A DNA stretch of 64,000 nucleotides from Helicobacter enhydrae (GCF_001693335.1 NZ_CP016503.1:806001-870000); one strand, 5' to 3'; counted from the first letter of the stretch, positions 27,145 through 36,948 are shown. A program made the numbers and translations. Notes: a model not told the origin generated them from the sequence alone.

Positions 27145-28640
27145 TCCCTAACCCCCAGCTTCATTTTGGCAAAATCTAGTGCCTCTTGGCTGAGCTTTGA
27201 TCCACTAATCATTCTAGCGATCTCATACACGCGTCCCTGATCATCTAGAGCCGCCATCACGCTCCCCTGCTCCGTCTTTTGCACGACAAAATGCCTATCA
27301 GCCAGTGCAGGTAAGTGGGGCTGATGAGAGATAGCAAAAATCTGATATTGCTTAGAGAGCTTTTGCAACACCTTTGCCACTCCCTCACTCTCCTCGCCAC
27401 TCAGATTGGCATCAATCTCATCAAGCAACAGCACCCCCTGCGTATTGGAGAGTGCCAAAACCGCCAAACGCAAACGATTGTATTCACCAGAGCTCAATTT
27501 CTCACAGCCACAATCATTGAGCACGATTTCAAGTGCATCAAGCCCCAAAGGATGCAACTCCACTTCCTGCCATTTCAAATCGATCTTGCTAAGCTTGAGA
27601 AGCCCTCCCAACGCATTGAGCTCAGCGATCAAAGAGGGCAGAGCCTCCTGCCGTTTGATAGAGATCTTGCTCCCTAGTGCCATCAACTCTTGGTAGATTC
27701 TCTCCCTTTGCTCCTCTAGGGCTTTTTCCTCTGTGTCTAGGTTTTGATAAGAGGATAGTTTCTGCTTTTGCTCCTCTAGGCGTTTGAGTGCCTCCTCAAC
27801 CCCACCATAACGCCCGATCAACGCCGATATTGCCGATAAACGATTCAAAACCTCTTCAGCGTTTTCTTCATTTAGCTCATTGAGCTTTTCTTTTTCGCTC
27901 AAAATGAGTCCCTCCACCTCGCATAGCACCTCATCATAATGAGGGATTTCTTGTTGCACAAGTGTCAGAAACTTACGCACCTCCACCATTCCCTCAATCG
28001 CCCTCAACGCCTCAAATGCCTGTTGCTCTATCTTGTCTTTTTTGGAAAGTCGTTTTTTATACTCTAGTAGCTCCTCATATTCCATCGGCTTGGGATTGAC
28101 ACTCTCTATGCGTTCGATTTCAAATTGTGCAAACTCCACAAGCTCTGCGATGTTTTTTTGTTGGAGTCTGACTTCTTGGAGCTGTTTTTGGATTGTTTGG
28201 TATCGCTCAAAGCCCCTTGCATACTCCTCCACACACTGCCCTGCGATCCTACTATCTAGCAATCTCAACAAAAAATCACTCTGCAACTCATTGGAGTTTT
28301 TGTGGCTCAACCATTTGAGATATGGGCTGAATATCTGCTCGAAGCGTTTTTTGGAAGCACTTTGGTGGTTGAGAAAATAACGGGTTTTGTCTTTTTTGAA
28401 CACTTGCAACACGAGCTCATCTTCTACCAGAAACTCCCCCAGATCCTCCACGCCCTCCAAACTCGCCTCAAGTGCCAAAGCATTACACTCTTTGAGCCCA
28501 AAAATCGCCAAAAGGGAATGAAAAAAAACTGATTTCCCTGCCCCACTTGCCCCACTAATGACATTGAGCCCCTTGTCAAAATACAGCAAAGCCTCATCAA
28601 ATGCGGGGGATTTTTTGATCAACATTCTCTCGATTTTCAT
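27141..28640 (-). CDS. recN: DNA repair protein RecN
   Basis: SMC-like ATPase that acts at double-strand breaks. 499 residues, somewhat shorter than E. coli RecN (553), with a shorter coiled coil. Walker A GASGAGKS at about 31-38; the ABC signature region KLSSGEYNRLRLAVLAL near 380; Walker B GVLLLDEIDANLSG near 410; and the His-loop FAISHQPHLPALADRHFVV near 437. It begins two bases after nadK ends, and its TGA overlaps the GTG of the NFACT gene. H. pylori has the same order as I recall (HP1392-HP1394). Confidence 0.95.
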   Translation of the reverse strand: MKIERMLIKKSPAFDEALLYFDKGLNVISGASGAGKSVFFHSLLAIFGLKECNALALEASLEGVEDLGEFLVEDELVLQVFKKDKTRYFLNHQSASKKRFEQIFSPYLKWLSHKNSNELQSDFLLRLLDSRIAGQCVEEYARGFERYQTIQKQLQEVRLQQKNIAELVEFAQFEIERIESVNPKPMEYEELLEYKKRLSKKDKIEQQAFEALRAIEGMVEVRKFLTLVQQEIPHYDEVLCEVEGLILSEKEKLNELNEENAEEVLNRLSAISALIGRYGGVEEALKRLEEQKQKLSSYQNLDTEEKALEEQRERIYQELMALGSKISIKRQEALPSLIAELNALGGLLKLSKIDLKWQEVELHPLGLDALEIVLNDCGCEKLSSGEYNRLRLAVLALSNTQGVLLLDEIDANLSGEESEGVAKVLQKLSKQYQIFAISHQPHLPALADRHFVVQKTEQGSVMAALDDQGRVYEIARMISGSKLSQEALDFAKMKLGVRE

Positions 28641-28641
28641 C

Positions 28642-29448
28642 TCAAACGCCCCAATGAAACTTTTCTCTCAAGACTTCAAAATAATCGTGATTTTTGGGAT
28701 AAAGCAAAGACATACAATCCCCCTCGCAACAAATCCTAAGGCACTGATCAGGCTTCAAATCAAAAGCTTTTTGCCCATCGATGATGATTTGCGAATCTGC
28801 AAGCACTCCAAACTCTAGCACCACCTCTTCATCTAGGATCATCGGGCGTTGTGTCAAAGAATGAGGAGCAAGAGGGGTGAGCAAAATGCTTTTGCATTTG
28901 GGATGCACCACACTCCCCCCTGCTGAAATGTTATAAGCCGTAGAACCCAAAGGGGTGGCGACAATCAACCCATCACAACGATAATGATTGAAAATTTTGG
29001 CATCGATTTTGGCATCGATTTGCACCATCGTGGGGAGATCCTTTTTGGAAATCAAAACCTCATTGATTGCATTGCATATCTTTTGCTCATCAAGCCATAC
29101 GCTAAGCATTTTGTATCTCTCAAGGGTGTATTGCCCCTCACACAAATCTTGGATAAACGCCCTAAATGCAGATAGTGGGATAGTCAGAAATCCAAGCCAC
29201 CCTGCATTCACCCCCAAAATTGGCAATGCGTGGGTTTGGTGCATTGTGGCAATCAAAGTCCCATCCCCACCAAGAGAAATCAAAAAATCGCATTCTTGCT
29301 CCATCCTCTTGATGTCTTGCTCTGTGAAATCCAGCCCCTTGCACAACACCTCAAACCCAAACTCTTCAAGCACCTCAAGGCACTCTGTGAGCTTGGCTTG
29401 GGCAACATTGGGACGCAAAAAAATGCCGATACATTTTTGGGTTAGCAT
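28642..29448 (-). CDS. nadK: NAD kinase
   Basis: Phosphorylates NAD to NADP. 268 residues. The catalytic GGDGT is near residue 59 (LISLGGDGTLIA), AINEVLISKK near 122, and the Gly-rich TPLGSTAYNISAGGSVVHP near 170. ATG 29448 starts ten bases after the upstream coiled-coil protein gene. It belongs to the minus-strand unit running from the J-domain gene to the family 2 glycosyltransferase. Confidence 0.95.
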   Translation of the reverse strand: MLTQKCIGIFLRPNVAQAKLTECLEVLEEFGFEVLCKGLDFTEQDIKRMEQECDFLISLGGDGTLIATMHQTHALPILGVNAGWLGFLTIPLSAFRAFIQDLCEGQYTLERYKMLSVWLDEQKICNAINEVLISKKDLPTMVQIDAKIDAKIFNHYRCDGLIVATPLGSTAYNISAGGSVVHPKCKSILLTPLAPHSLTQRPMILDEEVVLEFGVLADSQIIIDGQKAFDLKPDQCLRICCEGDCMSLLYPKNHDYFEVLREKFHWGV

Positions 29449-29457
29449 TCTCTCACA

Positions 29458-30123
29458 CTATTGCAAAACATAAGCACGGATGAAAAACCCTCGTTTGTTT
29501 TTCTTCTGCACGCTCAATCCCTGAAACACTGCCATATTGGGCAAAGATGACTTGAGATAGACAAACACCTCTTTGGCACGGAATGAAGCCAATCCCTCTT
29601 GTTTGAGTCTTGACCCGGGACCGCGATATTTCAAATCATCGACAACACCCACAACCTCAAGAGCTATAATCTTTTGTTTTTGCACAAGCAATGCTTTGAT
29701 CCCTGCAGTCAGATTGGCTTTGCATTGTTTGGAAAGGGTGTATTGCCCCACTCTTGCGTCATAGCATTCTGCGACAACTTTGGCTTGTGGCTTGATCACA
29801 TATTGCAATCTTTGGATCGCGTCTTTTGTTTGATCTTTGAGAAGTTGGTTTTCTTTCTGCAAGTTTGCGATCTCTTCGTTTTTGCCCTCTATCTCTTTGG
29901 TGAGAGTATTGATTTTTTGTTCCATCTTGACTTCTTTGGAAGTCTGCATGGCACTTATATCTTGTATCTGCACAGCCAATCTAGGCTTCACAAAAAAATA
30001 ATAAACCCCAAAACACAAAACCCCCAGCAAAATCGAAATACTCAAAAACCCCAAAACAAAAGCAAAAAACCCTTTTCTTTTGTTTTCTCCACTTGGTGCA
30101 TTATTGTTGCTACTCAAATCCAT
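29458..30123 (-). CDS. Single-pass membrane protein with coiled coil, function unknown
   Basis: 221 residues. A short cytoplasmic N-terminus is followed by one transmembrane helix (about 19-44), then a Lys/Glu-rich coiled coil (about 60-105, LTKEIEGKNEEIANLQKENQ) and a C-terminal globular part with two Cys (CYDARVGQYTLSKQC) and a domain loosely like OmpA (GIKALLVQKQKIIALEVVGVVDD ... GLASFRAKEVFVYL). Likely periplasmic. AAGGAG lies before ATG 30123. The order of genes suggests co-expression with nadK; no function can be assigned. Confidence 0.7.
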   Translation of the reverse strand: MDLSSNNNAPSGENKRKGFFAFVLGFLSISILLGVLCFGVYYFFVKPRLAVQIQDISAMQTSKEVKMEQKINTLTKEIEGKNEEIANLQKENQLLKDQTKDAIQRLQYVIKPQAKVVAECYDARVGQYTLSKQCKANLTAGIKALLVQKQKIIALEVVGVVDDLKYRGPGSRLKQEGLASFRAKEVFVYLKSSLPNMAVFQGLSVQKKNKRGFFIRAYVLQ

Positions 30124-30133
30124 ATTTTCTCCT

Positions 30134-30889
30134 TTATGCTTTTGCTAAACTCGCACGAATTGTCTCAAACGCATTGCGAATGAGTAAAAATTTTTGCTGA
30201 TAACATTGCACCAAATCGGCATTTTCTCCAAAGACATTATCAGGGTGGTATTGACGCACAAGTCTGATATAACGCTTACGCACAGCCTCAAAATCATCGC
30301 CGATTTGAGAATCTAGGAGCAAATACTCACTCTCCAAATGCAACTCTTGGCGTGTCAAGTGCTTCTGGCGTCTTTTGAAATCAAAACTCAACAAAAGATT
30401 CCCCACAATCCTCTCTTGAATGAGTATCATAAACTCTTCCCAAAACCCCTTCGCATTGCTATTGAGCAACACCTCATCCTCTGTAATATCACAAATAAAT
30501 CTCTGAAACAATCCCAAAATCGCACGCTTCACCCTCAAATCTTTGGCAGGGATTTTGAGTCGGATCCTCGATGGAGAAAGCACCTCCACAGGGATACGAA
30601 TGCAATGTGCAATGCTGTTTTGTCTAAGGATTTTGATACGAATGGGCAAAAGAGAGAATTTGAACAAATCCACCACGCGTATTTCACTTTTGCACTCTTG
30701 GAGATGATAAACCCAATTCAAAAAATATTCTTTTTTGACCTTGCGTTTGTCATCCAAAATCAACAGCGTATTAGAAAGCTTGTGTGTGTGGCTAAAATAT
30801 CTCTTGGCATTTTCTAATATTTTGTTGAGGAACATATTATCTTCGCAAATTTGTATTTGAATGTATTTTGGATAAATGCCGATGTTCAT
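30134..30889 (-). CDS. Protein with C-terminal J domain
   Basis: 251 residues. The last ~65 residues form a DnaJ domain with the HPD motif at 215-217 (QYHPDNVFGEN) preceded by AVRKRYIRLVRQ and followed by a final helix. The N-terminal 180 residues are not recognised: an alpha/beta segment with KILRQNSIAHCIRIPVEVL and IRLKIPAKDLRVKRAILGLF. J domains stimulate Hsp70 ATPase, so this is probably a dedicated DnaK co-chaperone of unknown client, similar in layout to DjlA-like proteins but without a membrane anchor. Start ATG 30889 with AAGGG upstream. Confidence 0.8.
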   Translation of the reverse strand: MNIGIYPKYIQIQICEDNMFLNKILENAKRYFSHTHKLSNTLLILDDKRKVKKEYFLNWVYHLQECKSEIRVVDLFKFSLLPIRIKILRQNSIAHCIRIPVEVLSPSRIRLKIPAKDLRVKRAILGLFQRFICDITEDEVLLNSNAKGFWEEFMILIQERIVGNLLLSFDFKRRQKHLTRQELHLESEYLLLDSQIGDDFEAVRKRYIRLVRQYHPDNVFGENADLVQCYQQKFLLIRNAFETIRASLAKA

Positions 30890-30953
30890 AACCCTTTGAC
30901 CCTAAAGAAAGATGAGATATTTTACTTAAATTTTTGAATCTTTGGGACAAAAC

Positions 30954-31598
30954 CTAAAACCCCGCCAACTTCATCCCACTCTGAAACACCAAACTCACCC
31001 CAAAGCCCAAAAAAACAATCATCGTCACCTGATCGATGCGTTTGGAATAACGCATAAACAGCTCAAAAACCCTCTTGATGCTCAGAAACTCCACGACACA
31101 ACAAAACCACACACTAGGGATCAACAGCATAATCCCAAGCAACAATAGCAAACAATCCAGTGGCACCTTTGGAGGAAGCTGACTCAAAATAATACTCACA
31201 AACACGATGGGTTTGGGATTCAAAAGATTGGTCAATAAGCCCTGTATGAAGCTTTTCCACGCCGTTTCCTCAAACCGCAACTCATTTTCTAGATCCCACG
31301 CTTGTTTCCCGAGCGATTTGAAAATCCCAAACGCCAAATACACCAGATAAATCCCCCCACACATCTGAATCACGACAAGCAGATTTGCCTCCTGCAGAAG
31401 TGCGATTGCAAAAAACCCAAGCACCAGCCACACCAAAGTGCCTAGCACGATCCCAGCCACAGAGCCAATAGCGTATTTTTTGCCTTTGGCGATTGTCGTC
31501 CTCACGACCAAAAACATATCCGCACCGGGCATCACCACCGCACTCACCCAAATAGACAATATCCCTAGCACAGCACTAGAGAGCAAAAATTCAAGCAT
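30954..31598 (-). CDS. LysE/RhtB-family exporter
   Basis: 214 residues, about six transmembrane helices. The family signature lies at the N-terminus (VSAVVMPGADMFLVVRTTIAKGKKYAIGS, the usual G-P-x-x-x-x-V region) and in the middle NLLNPKPIVFVSIIL. These proteins export amino acids or related small molecules by proton antiport; the substrate cannot be told from sequence. AAGGA lies six bases before ATG 31598. It is divergent from the autotransporter. Confidence 0.88.
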   Translation of the reverse strand: MLEFLLSSAVLGILSIWVSAVVMPGADMFLVVRTTIAKGKKYAIGSVAGIVLGTLVWLVLGFFAIALLQEANLLVVIQMCGGIYLVYLAFGIFKSLGKQAWDLENELRFEETAWKSFIQGLLTNLLNPKPIVFVSIILSQLPPKVPLDCLLLLLGIMLLIPSVWFCCVVEFLSIKRVFELFMRYSKRIDQVTMIVFLGFGVSLVFQSGMKLAGF

Positions 31599-31854
31599 TG
31601 TTTTCCTTTATCCGACATCCCACCCAAACCAAAACGCAAATGATAATCAATCCAATACAACAACACACAACAACTTGGAAGAATTGTTACAAACATTCAA
31701 AATAACGCCCACAAACGCGATAAATAGGCGTTTGTAGCAAAAGGGCTTTCATCGATTTGCTTCCACGACAATACACTTTTTGTAATTTTTTTTGATTTGA
31801 AATCTTTTGTCATTAACTTTTCATATACAATCGTATAGTCTCAGACGATGAGAG
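31599..31854. other. Divergent intergenic region before the autotransporter
   Basis: 256 bases. It holds an 8-bp inverted repeat (ACAAACGC at 31711-31718, GCGTTTGT at 31728-31735) that could be an operator or the end of a short transcript, an AT-rich stretch from 31780, and a possible -10 box. No gene is seen. Confidence 0.5.
31834..31839 (+). promoter_or_regulatory. Possible -10 box of the autotransporter gene
   Basis: TATAGT, 40 bases before ATG 31879, in an AT-rich stretch; an alternative is TACAAT a few bases upstream. Neither has a clear -35 box. Confidence 0.35.
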
Positions 31855-31878
31855 ATGTTTCAAACAAAGGAGATTGAT

Positions 31879-34800
31879 ATGAACTCAATCAGACAAATAG
31901 CGAGGGGGGGGGGGATTAACAAAGCTTATTCCTCTAAGTTTTTCAAGCCTATCGTTGCCACTTCTTTGGCTCTAGCTCTCAGCACTTCTTTTGCAAGTGC
32001 AAATCCCGTCTCTTGTCCTACTAGTGGCAGTGCGGTTTGTTGGGATACAACTGCAGGAACAAATTTTCAGCAATTCACAACCCTAAAGATTGAGCCAAAA
32101 GATGGCTCAGAATTCAACAAACTGCAATTTTCCGCTCTAACCACCCCTATCACTGACTTCACTCTCAAATTTATAAAAAATGGTGGTGGCACTCATTCAG
32201 GAGATGCCACCACAGCCTCTGTAGGTGGAAAAAAAGCCCAACTCAAACTCACTAACGAAACCAAAGGACTCCAATTAGGAAGTGGAGATAGCACTCTCAC
32301 CATTGATTTTGGAGAGCATGCAGAGCTTGTAGGTCAAACTATGAAAACAGATACTTACCACAAAACTTTTTTAAATTTTAATGGTGTGACAAATGGCACT
32401 GCTCTCAAAGGCAATCTTAAAGTCATAGTTGGGCATTCTCTTAATAATTCATTAAATGCTATTTTCAAAGGAAATATGGAGGGCAATATTGAGATTATTA
32501 ATGGTGATTATAATGGAAACTTGAAGCTTAGCACTGAAGCAACATTCACCTTTCAAGAGGGAGCAAAGCTCAAAGGAAATCTCACTACAAAGCTTATGAG
32601 CCACACAGAAAAATACTTCATTTTTGAAGGCGAAAATGGGGGGATTGAGGGGAATATCAAAACTTATGGACACAATAGTCCAGGAGAAAAATTTATAGGA
32701 AGTCCAAAAGGAAGTAGCACTAATGTCAATATCACTTTCAAAGAATTTAACAATTCAACCAATTTCATTAAGGGAAAAAATGGAAATGAGGGGACAATCT
32801 TAGCTGAAGCTGGAATTGCAGTCACTACAAGTGGCGATACCAAGTATAACAATGCTCTAAATCGAATCCTTTTCCAAAACAATGGAAAAATTGGAGAAGA
32901 GGGCAAACTTGTTAGCATCATTGCATCATCAGCTTATAAATCTGATGGAATTGAGGAAGCCAACAATTCAGCAGGCACAAAAGCCAAAAACCTCATTCAA
33001 TTCCAAAAAGATGCCACTCTTCATCTTAACAACCTACAAGCCAAAGGAACCAAGCAGGGTGATCGCCACAATCTTATCAGTCTTGAGGGTGGAAACAACA
33101 CTCTAAAGATTAGCACAATCCAAGCAGAGAGTTCTGGTAGGAAAAATTTCATCGGCAAGGGGTTTTTGAAATTTAAAGATAAAATAAGTAACCCTGATGC
33201 CAAAGATTTGATTGTCGATACAACAGCCACAACCACACCCAAAACAGCCAACATTGCCACAGGCACACTCACTGCCGAAACTATCATTAGCAAGGGTGGT
33301 GGGCAAAATACGATTCTTATAGAGGAGTTAGTCGTCAATAATGGAATCTTTGCAAATGCTAGCTCTAGCAACACTATCTTTGTTGGCAGTGGCAATAGCA
33401 CAATAGGAACAAATGGGATTGATAATCAAGGGGGAGCTACTAGCAGTAATCGCAACTATGCTATTTACACTGGAGCTGGTGGCACCAACGCCATCACCCT
33501 AGAAGATTCTGCCAACCTCACCATAAAAAAGAACATTGAAACAGCTGATGGTGGCACAACAACTTTCAATCTCAATGGCACCAACACCACTCTCACCCTA
33601 GAAGGTGCAGCCAACACAATCACCACTCTTGCTACTAGCGGATCAGGAAACGCAACAATCAATCTTGGCACTTTAGCAGAATCTGCCACCACTCCCAAAG
33701 CAACAGGGGTTTCTCTCAAAGTCAAAAGCGACATCGGCAACGCTGCAGGGAATCTCGCTTTTAGTTTCAATACAGATAGCTCGAAAATAGAAGCTAATGG
33801 TGATACCAACAAAATCACCACCACAGGAACAGGCAAAACACATTTCAATCTCAACAATGCCAATGCCACAATAGAGCAGGCAATTGAGAGTAGTAATGGA
33901 GGAGAAACTACTATTAGTTTCAACAAAGATTCCACCCTCACCCTCACAGGCGGAATCACAGCAAAAGGATCTACTGCTGGTGGTTTGACTTCTATCATCA
34001 TAGGACAAACTAGCACCCCCACACAAAAAGTCGATGCCATTATCAAAGGAGAGGTTAGCACACAGGAGAAAGGAAGCACAACCATTAGCTTCAATAGCAA
34101 AGATTCAAGTTTCACACTTAAGAATGGTGATGCTCTAAAAGACATCGCCCACTCTGCAGGCACACTTGCAATCAACTTCAATAGCGAAAATGGAACTTTC
34201 AAAAACAAAGTTACAACAACAAGTGGCATAACAAAGATTCAAGTCACTGCAGGACAAGGAGAAAAAGGCAATAGTGGAATCTTTGAACAAGAGATTGCAA
34301 ATAGTGGTAGCGGAAGCACTACGATCCTTTTGGGAGCAACAGCAGGAGAGAATGGCAAAGCCACCCTCACACTTCAAGGTGCGAACAATACGATCAGCAC
34401 CCTTACTGCCAATGTTACAGAATCCACTCTGATTACACAAGGTGCAGGCACAACAACAATTGCAAATGCAGTAAGTGTAGATAGTGGCAAAACCCTCAAT
34501 CTCGAAGTTAAGGGGCAAAAGCTTAGCTTTACAAATGCACTTAGTGGAACTGGAAACATTAATGCGATTCTTAATGGAAGTTCAGCAACTAATGGCGTGC
34601 TTACATTAGCCAATCAAACCAATAAGCTCAACACTCTCACGGTAACTAATGGTAATAGTGATAGTGATAAAAAATATGGAAAGTTAGTTCTTAATGGGGC
34701 TAGTGAAACCACTACTACTTTTGCAGGTGATGTAAAAGTTGGTAAATATGCAGAGCTTGCCATAGAGCTTGGTAAAAAAGTTACTTTGGCTCTAGAGGGC

Positions 34801-36663
34801 AGTGAGAATAGAATCACTTCTCTATCGCTTGGCAGTGATGTTGCAGCTCAAGGAGATGATCCCACACTTCAAGTAGGCAAAACAACAGGCACAAGCACGA
34901 CAACAATTAGTAACGCGGTGAGTGTGAGTGGAGCTAACAAAGTTTTAAATCTCAATGTCCAAGGCACAGGAGCAGAATCAGGCAATACACTGATTTTTGA
35001 AAAGGGACTTAGCTTCACTACGGGCGGAGCAATTAATGCCACTCTTGGAAATGGTGCGACTCTTGCATTGAGAGGAACAGACAACAAAATCACTTCACTA
35101 TCAAGAGAGGCTAGCTCTAATGACAAAGTCGCCATAGTGGATATTTCTAGTGAGAACAACAACACTGGTGACACAGCTACATACAACACTCTCACGATCG
35201 GAACTGCTGGTGATAGCACAGGATTGTCAAATCATAGCTACACTTTCAAACTCTATGCTTCCAAAACCAAATCTAGCAACAACACTTACGCAGATCGCGT
35301 TGTGATCGAGAGTGTTCAAGAAAAAAATGAGAATCTTCAAACGCTTGAGCTTGTCGTCAAAAATGGCGATACCACAGAGCTCAACAACATTGCTAGCGGA
35401 AAAAATGGCACAACAGAAAAAATCGCCCTTGCCATAGTAAAAGGAAAGGGTGATTCTGCGGTAGCTCAATTCAAAACAACAGCAAACACAACTAGCGATG
35501 GCAAAAACTTCATAGCTGTATTGGACACACAAGAAACCGATTCCGATGCGAAAACAGGAAGCGATTACACCACCTACTTCTTGAAAAACATTCGCTTCTC
35601 TGGAGCAAGTGAAGTGACCCAAAAAGTCTCTTCCTCTGCCCTCGCACTCAATTTTGATTTATTCACAGCTAACTTCAACTCTATCAACAAGAGACTTGGA
35701 GATCTCAGAAACAACCCCTACAATCAAGGGGCTTGGGCTAGAGTGTTTGGTGGAAGTCAAGAATCTAACTTCGGTGCCAAAGTCGAAACAAGCTATGTGA
35801 CTGCACAAGGAGGCTATGACTATGCACTTGATTTGGATAATGCCAAAAACTACATAGGTGTCGCACTCTCTTATGCCACATCATCTGGGAAAAGCCTCAC
35901 ACTCAAAGACAAAGATGGTGCTAGTCGAAGTCTAGATGACATCAAATCTGGAGCTTTTGAAGTGGCGGTATATAACTCCTACATCAGCAATGTAGGCTTG
36001 TATAATGACACGATTGCCAAATTTAGCTACATCACTTCTGATTTCAAAATCAGTGGTGGATCTAGTCACGCAAACACCCCTGCTTTCTTACTCTCCAATG
36101 AAGTGGGCTATCGCTTTGCCCTAGGTGCAGGCAACGATTGGTTTATAGATCCGCAAGTGGAATTGGGATTGGGATATATTGGTGCCTCTCATTTCAATGC
36201 CAAACTTGGCGAGAGTGATCTCAAAGCCACCCAACAATCAGTCCTCCTTGTGCGTTCTCGTGCAGGTGCGAGTTTTGGCAAAGAGTTTAGAGGTGAGGAT
36301 TGGGCGACTTCACTCTATGTGGGGACATTCTATGAATACGATGTCATCAATGGAGGGAAAAACAAAATCACTTTTGCCAATGAAAACTTGGCAACACCTA
36401 CAGAATCCTACACTTCCAATGGACGCTTCGTGCTAAATGTCGGGACCAATGTCGAAGTGGCAGAGGCAACAAGAATTTATCTTGATGTTGAGACAAACTT
36501 CGGAGACACATACAAAAAGCTCTATCAAGTGAATGTTGGAGCAAGATATAGCTTCGGAGACAAAGCCACAAAAGCTACAATGACAGACAAAGAGGACAAC
36601 AAAGCACCTCTCAAAGTCCAAATAACAGAGGAGCAAGAGGAAGCCAAAGGATCCTCCAACTAA
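31879..36663 (+). CDS. Large type Va autotransporter, phase-variable, in frame
   Basis: 1,594 residues from ATG 31879 (GGAG seven bases upstream; an in-frame ATG at 31855 has no such site). An extended signal peptide (about 1-42, MNSIRQIAR then GGG, ending STSFASA) carries G11 at 31904-31914, in frame as sequenced. The passenger, about 43-1280, is Thr/Asn/Ser/Gly-rich with repeated units of the type LTL-x-GANNTI-x-TL, predicting a beta-helix. The C-terminal barrel starts near 1282 (NQGAWARVFGGSQ) and ends near 1559 (NVGARYSF), but a charged tail of about 35 residues follows. Probably a surface adhesin or surface-layer protein; the ligand is unknown. Confidence 0.92.
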   Translation: MNSIRQIARGGGINKAYSSKFFKPIVATSLALALSTSFASANPVSCPTSGSAVCWDTTAGTNFQQFTTLKIEPKDGSEFNKLQFSALTTPITDFTLKFIKNGGGTHSGDATTASVGGKKAQLKLTNETKGLQLGSGDSTLTIDFGEHAELVGQTMKTDTYHKTFLNFNGVTNGTALKGNLKVIVGHSLNNSLNAIFKGNMEGNIEIINGDYNGNLKLSTEATFTFQEGAKLKGNLTTKLMSHTEKYFIFEGENGGIEGNIKTYGHNSPGEKFIGSPKGSSTNVNITFKEFNNSTNFIKGKNGNEGTILAEAGIAVTTSGDTKYNNALNRILFQNNGKIGEEGKLVSIIASSAYKSDGIEEANNSAGTKAKNLIQFQKDATLHLNNLQAKGTKQGDRHNLISLEGGNNTLKISTIQAESSGRKNFIGKGFLKFKDKISNPDAKDLIVDTTATTTPKTANIATGTLTAETIISKGGGQNTILIEELVVNNGIFANASSSNTIFVGSGNSTIGTNGIDNQGGATSSNRNYAIYTGAGGTNAITLEDSANLTIKKNIETADGGTTTFNLNGTNTTLTLEGAANTITTLATSGSGNATINLGTLAESATTPKATGVSLKVKSDIGNAAGNLAFSFNTDSSKIEANGDTNKITTTGTGKTHFNLNNANATIEQAIESSNGGETTISFNKDSTLTLTGGITAKGSTAGGLTSIIIGQTSTPTQKVDAIIKGEVSTQEKGSTTISFNSKDSSFTLKNGDALKDIAHSAGTLAINFNSENGTFKNKVTTTSGITKIQVTAGQGEKGNSGIFEQEIANSGSGSTTILLGATAGENGKATLTLQGANNTISTLTANVTESTLITQGAGTTTIANAVSVDSGKTLNLEVKGQKLSFTNALSGTGNINAILNGSSATNGVLTLANQTNKLNTLTVTNGNSDSDKKYGKLVLNGASETTTTFAGDVKVGKYAELAIELGKKVTLALEGSENRITSLSLGSDVAAQGDDPTLQVGKTTGTSTTTISNAVSVSGANKVLNLNVQGTGAESGNTLIFEKGLSFTTGGAINATLGNGATLALRGTDNKITSLSREASSNDKVAIVDISSENNNTGDTATYNTLTIGTAGDSTGLSNHSYTFKLYASKTKSSNNTYADRVVIESVQEKNENLQTLELVVKNGDTTELNNIASGKNGTTEKIALAIVKGKGDSAVAQFKTTANTTSDGKNFIAVLDTQETDSDAKTGSDYTTYFLKNIRFSGASEVTQKVSSSALALNFDLFTANFNSINKRLGDLRNNPYNQGAWARVFGGSQESNFGAKVETSYVTAQGGYDYALDLDNAKNYIGVALSYATSSGKSLTLKDKDGASRSLDDIKSGAFEVAVYNSYISNVGLYNDTIAKFSYITSDFKISGGSSHANTPAFLLSNEVGYRFALGAGNDWFIDPQVELGLGYIGASHFNAKLGESDLKATQQSVLLVRSRAGASFGKEFRGEDWATSLYVGTFYEYDVINGGKNKITFANENLATPTESYTSNGRFVLNVGTNVEVAEATRIYLDVETNFGDTYKKLYQVNVGARYSFGDKATKATMTDKEDNKAPLKVQITEEQEEAKGSSN
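31904..31914 (+). repeat. Homopolymer G11 in the autotransporter signal peptide
   Basis: Eleven G encode Arg9-Gly12. Gain or loss of bases not divisible by three shifts the frame before the signal-peptide core, turning the whole protein off. The present length is on. Confidence 0.9.
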
Positions 36664-36667
36664 TCCA

Positions 36668-36686
36668 CTCAAGCCTCCCGCTTGAG
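36668..36686 (+). terminator. Hairpin after the autotransporter gene
   Basis: CTCAAGC and GCTTGAG pair around CTCCC five bases after the stop codon. A second hairpin follows at 36700-36719. Confidence 0.55.
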
Positions 36687-36699
36687 TAGCAGATCAAAA

Positions 36700-36719
36700 G
36701 TGAGGGGCAAACCCCTCAC
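36700..36719 (+). terminator. Second hairpin after the autotransporter gene
   Basis: GTGAGGGG and CCCCTCAC are perfect eight-base arms around CAAA. No long U tract follows (AAATCATC), so efficiency is uncertain; together with the preceding hairpin it probably ends the transcript. Confidence 0.55.
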
Positions 36720-36765
36720 AAATCATCAAACCCTAATCCTCCATTTAAAAACTCCAAAAAATATG

Positions 36766-36948
36766 AAACCTCACTATTTCAATATAAGCACAAACAACTG
36801 CTAACCAAACTAACCTTGTAGAACCAAAAAAGATTCCAAGTCAATGTAATCTTGAACAAGCCTTGCTAATGCAATGCTGGGGTTATGGGGGTTGTTAAGG
36901 GGGATAAGGGGAACGCTGCCCTAAGTTCCCCTTGCCCCCCTTAAGAGA
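36766..36948 (+). repeat. Dispersed element, copy B (mate at 24006-24190)
   Basis: Same orientation and nearly the same sequence as copy A, including the hairpin TTAAGGGGGATAAGGGGAAC with its complement. After TTAAGAGA the two copies diverge completely, which defines the right edge of the shared unit. Confidence 0.85.

Noticed and set aside
31637-31651. AATGATAATCAATC resembling a Fur or NikR box before the LysE-type gene
   Set aside because: Only a partial match without the second half-site; AT-rich spacer gives such matches by chance.
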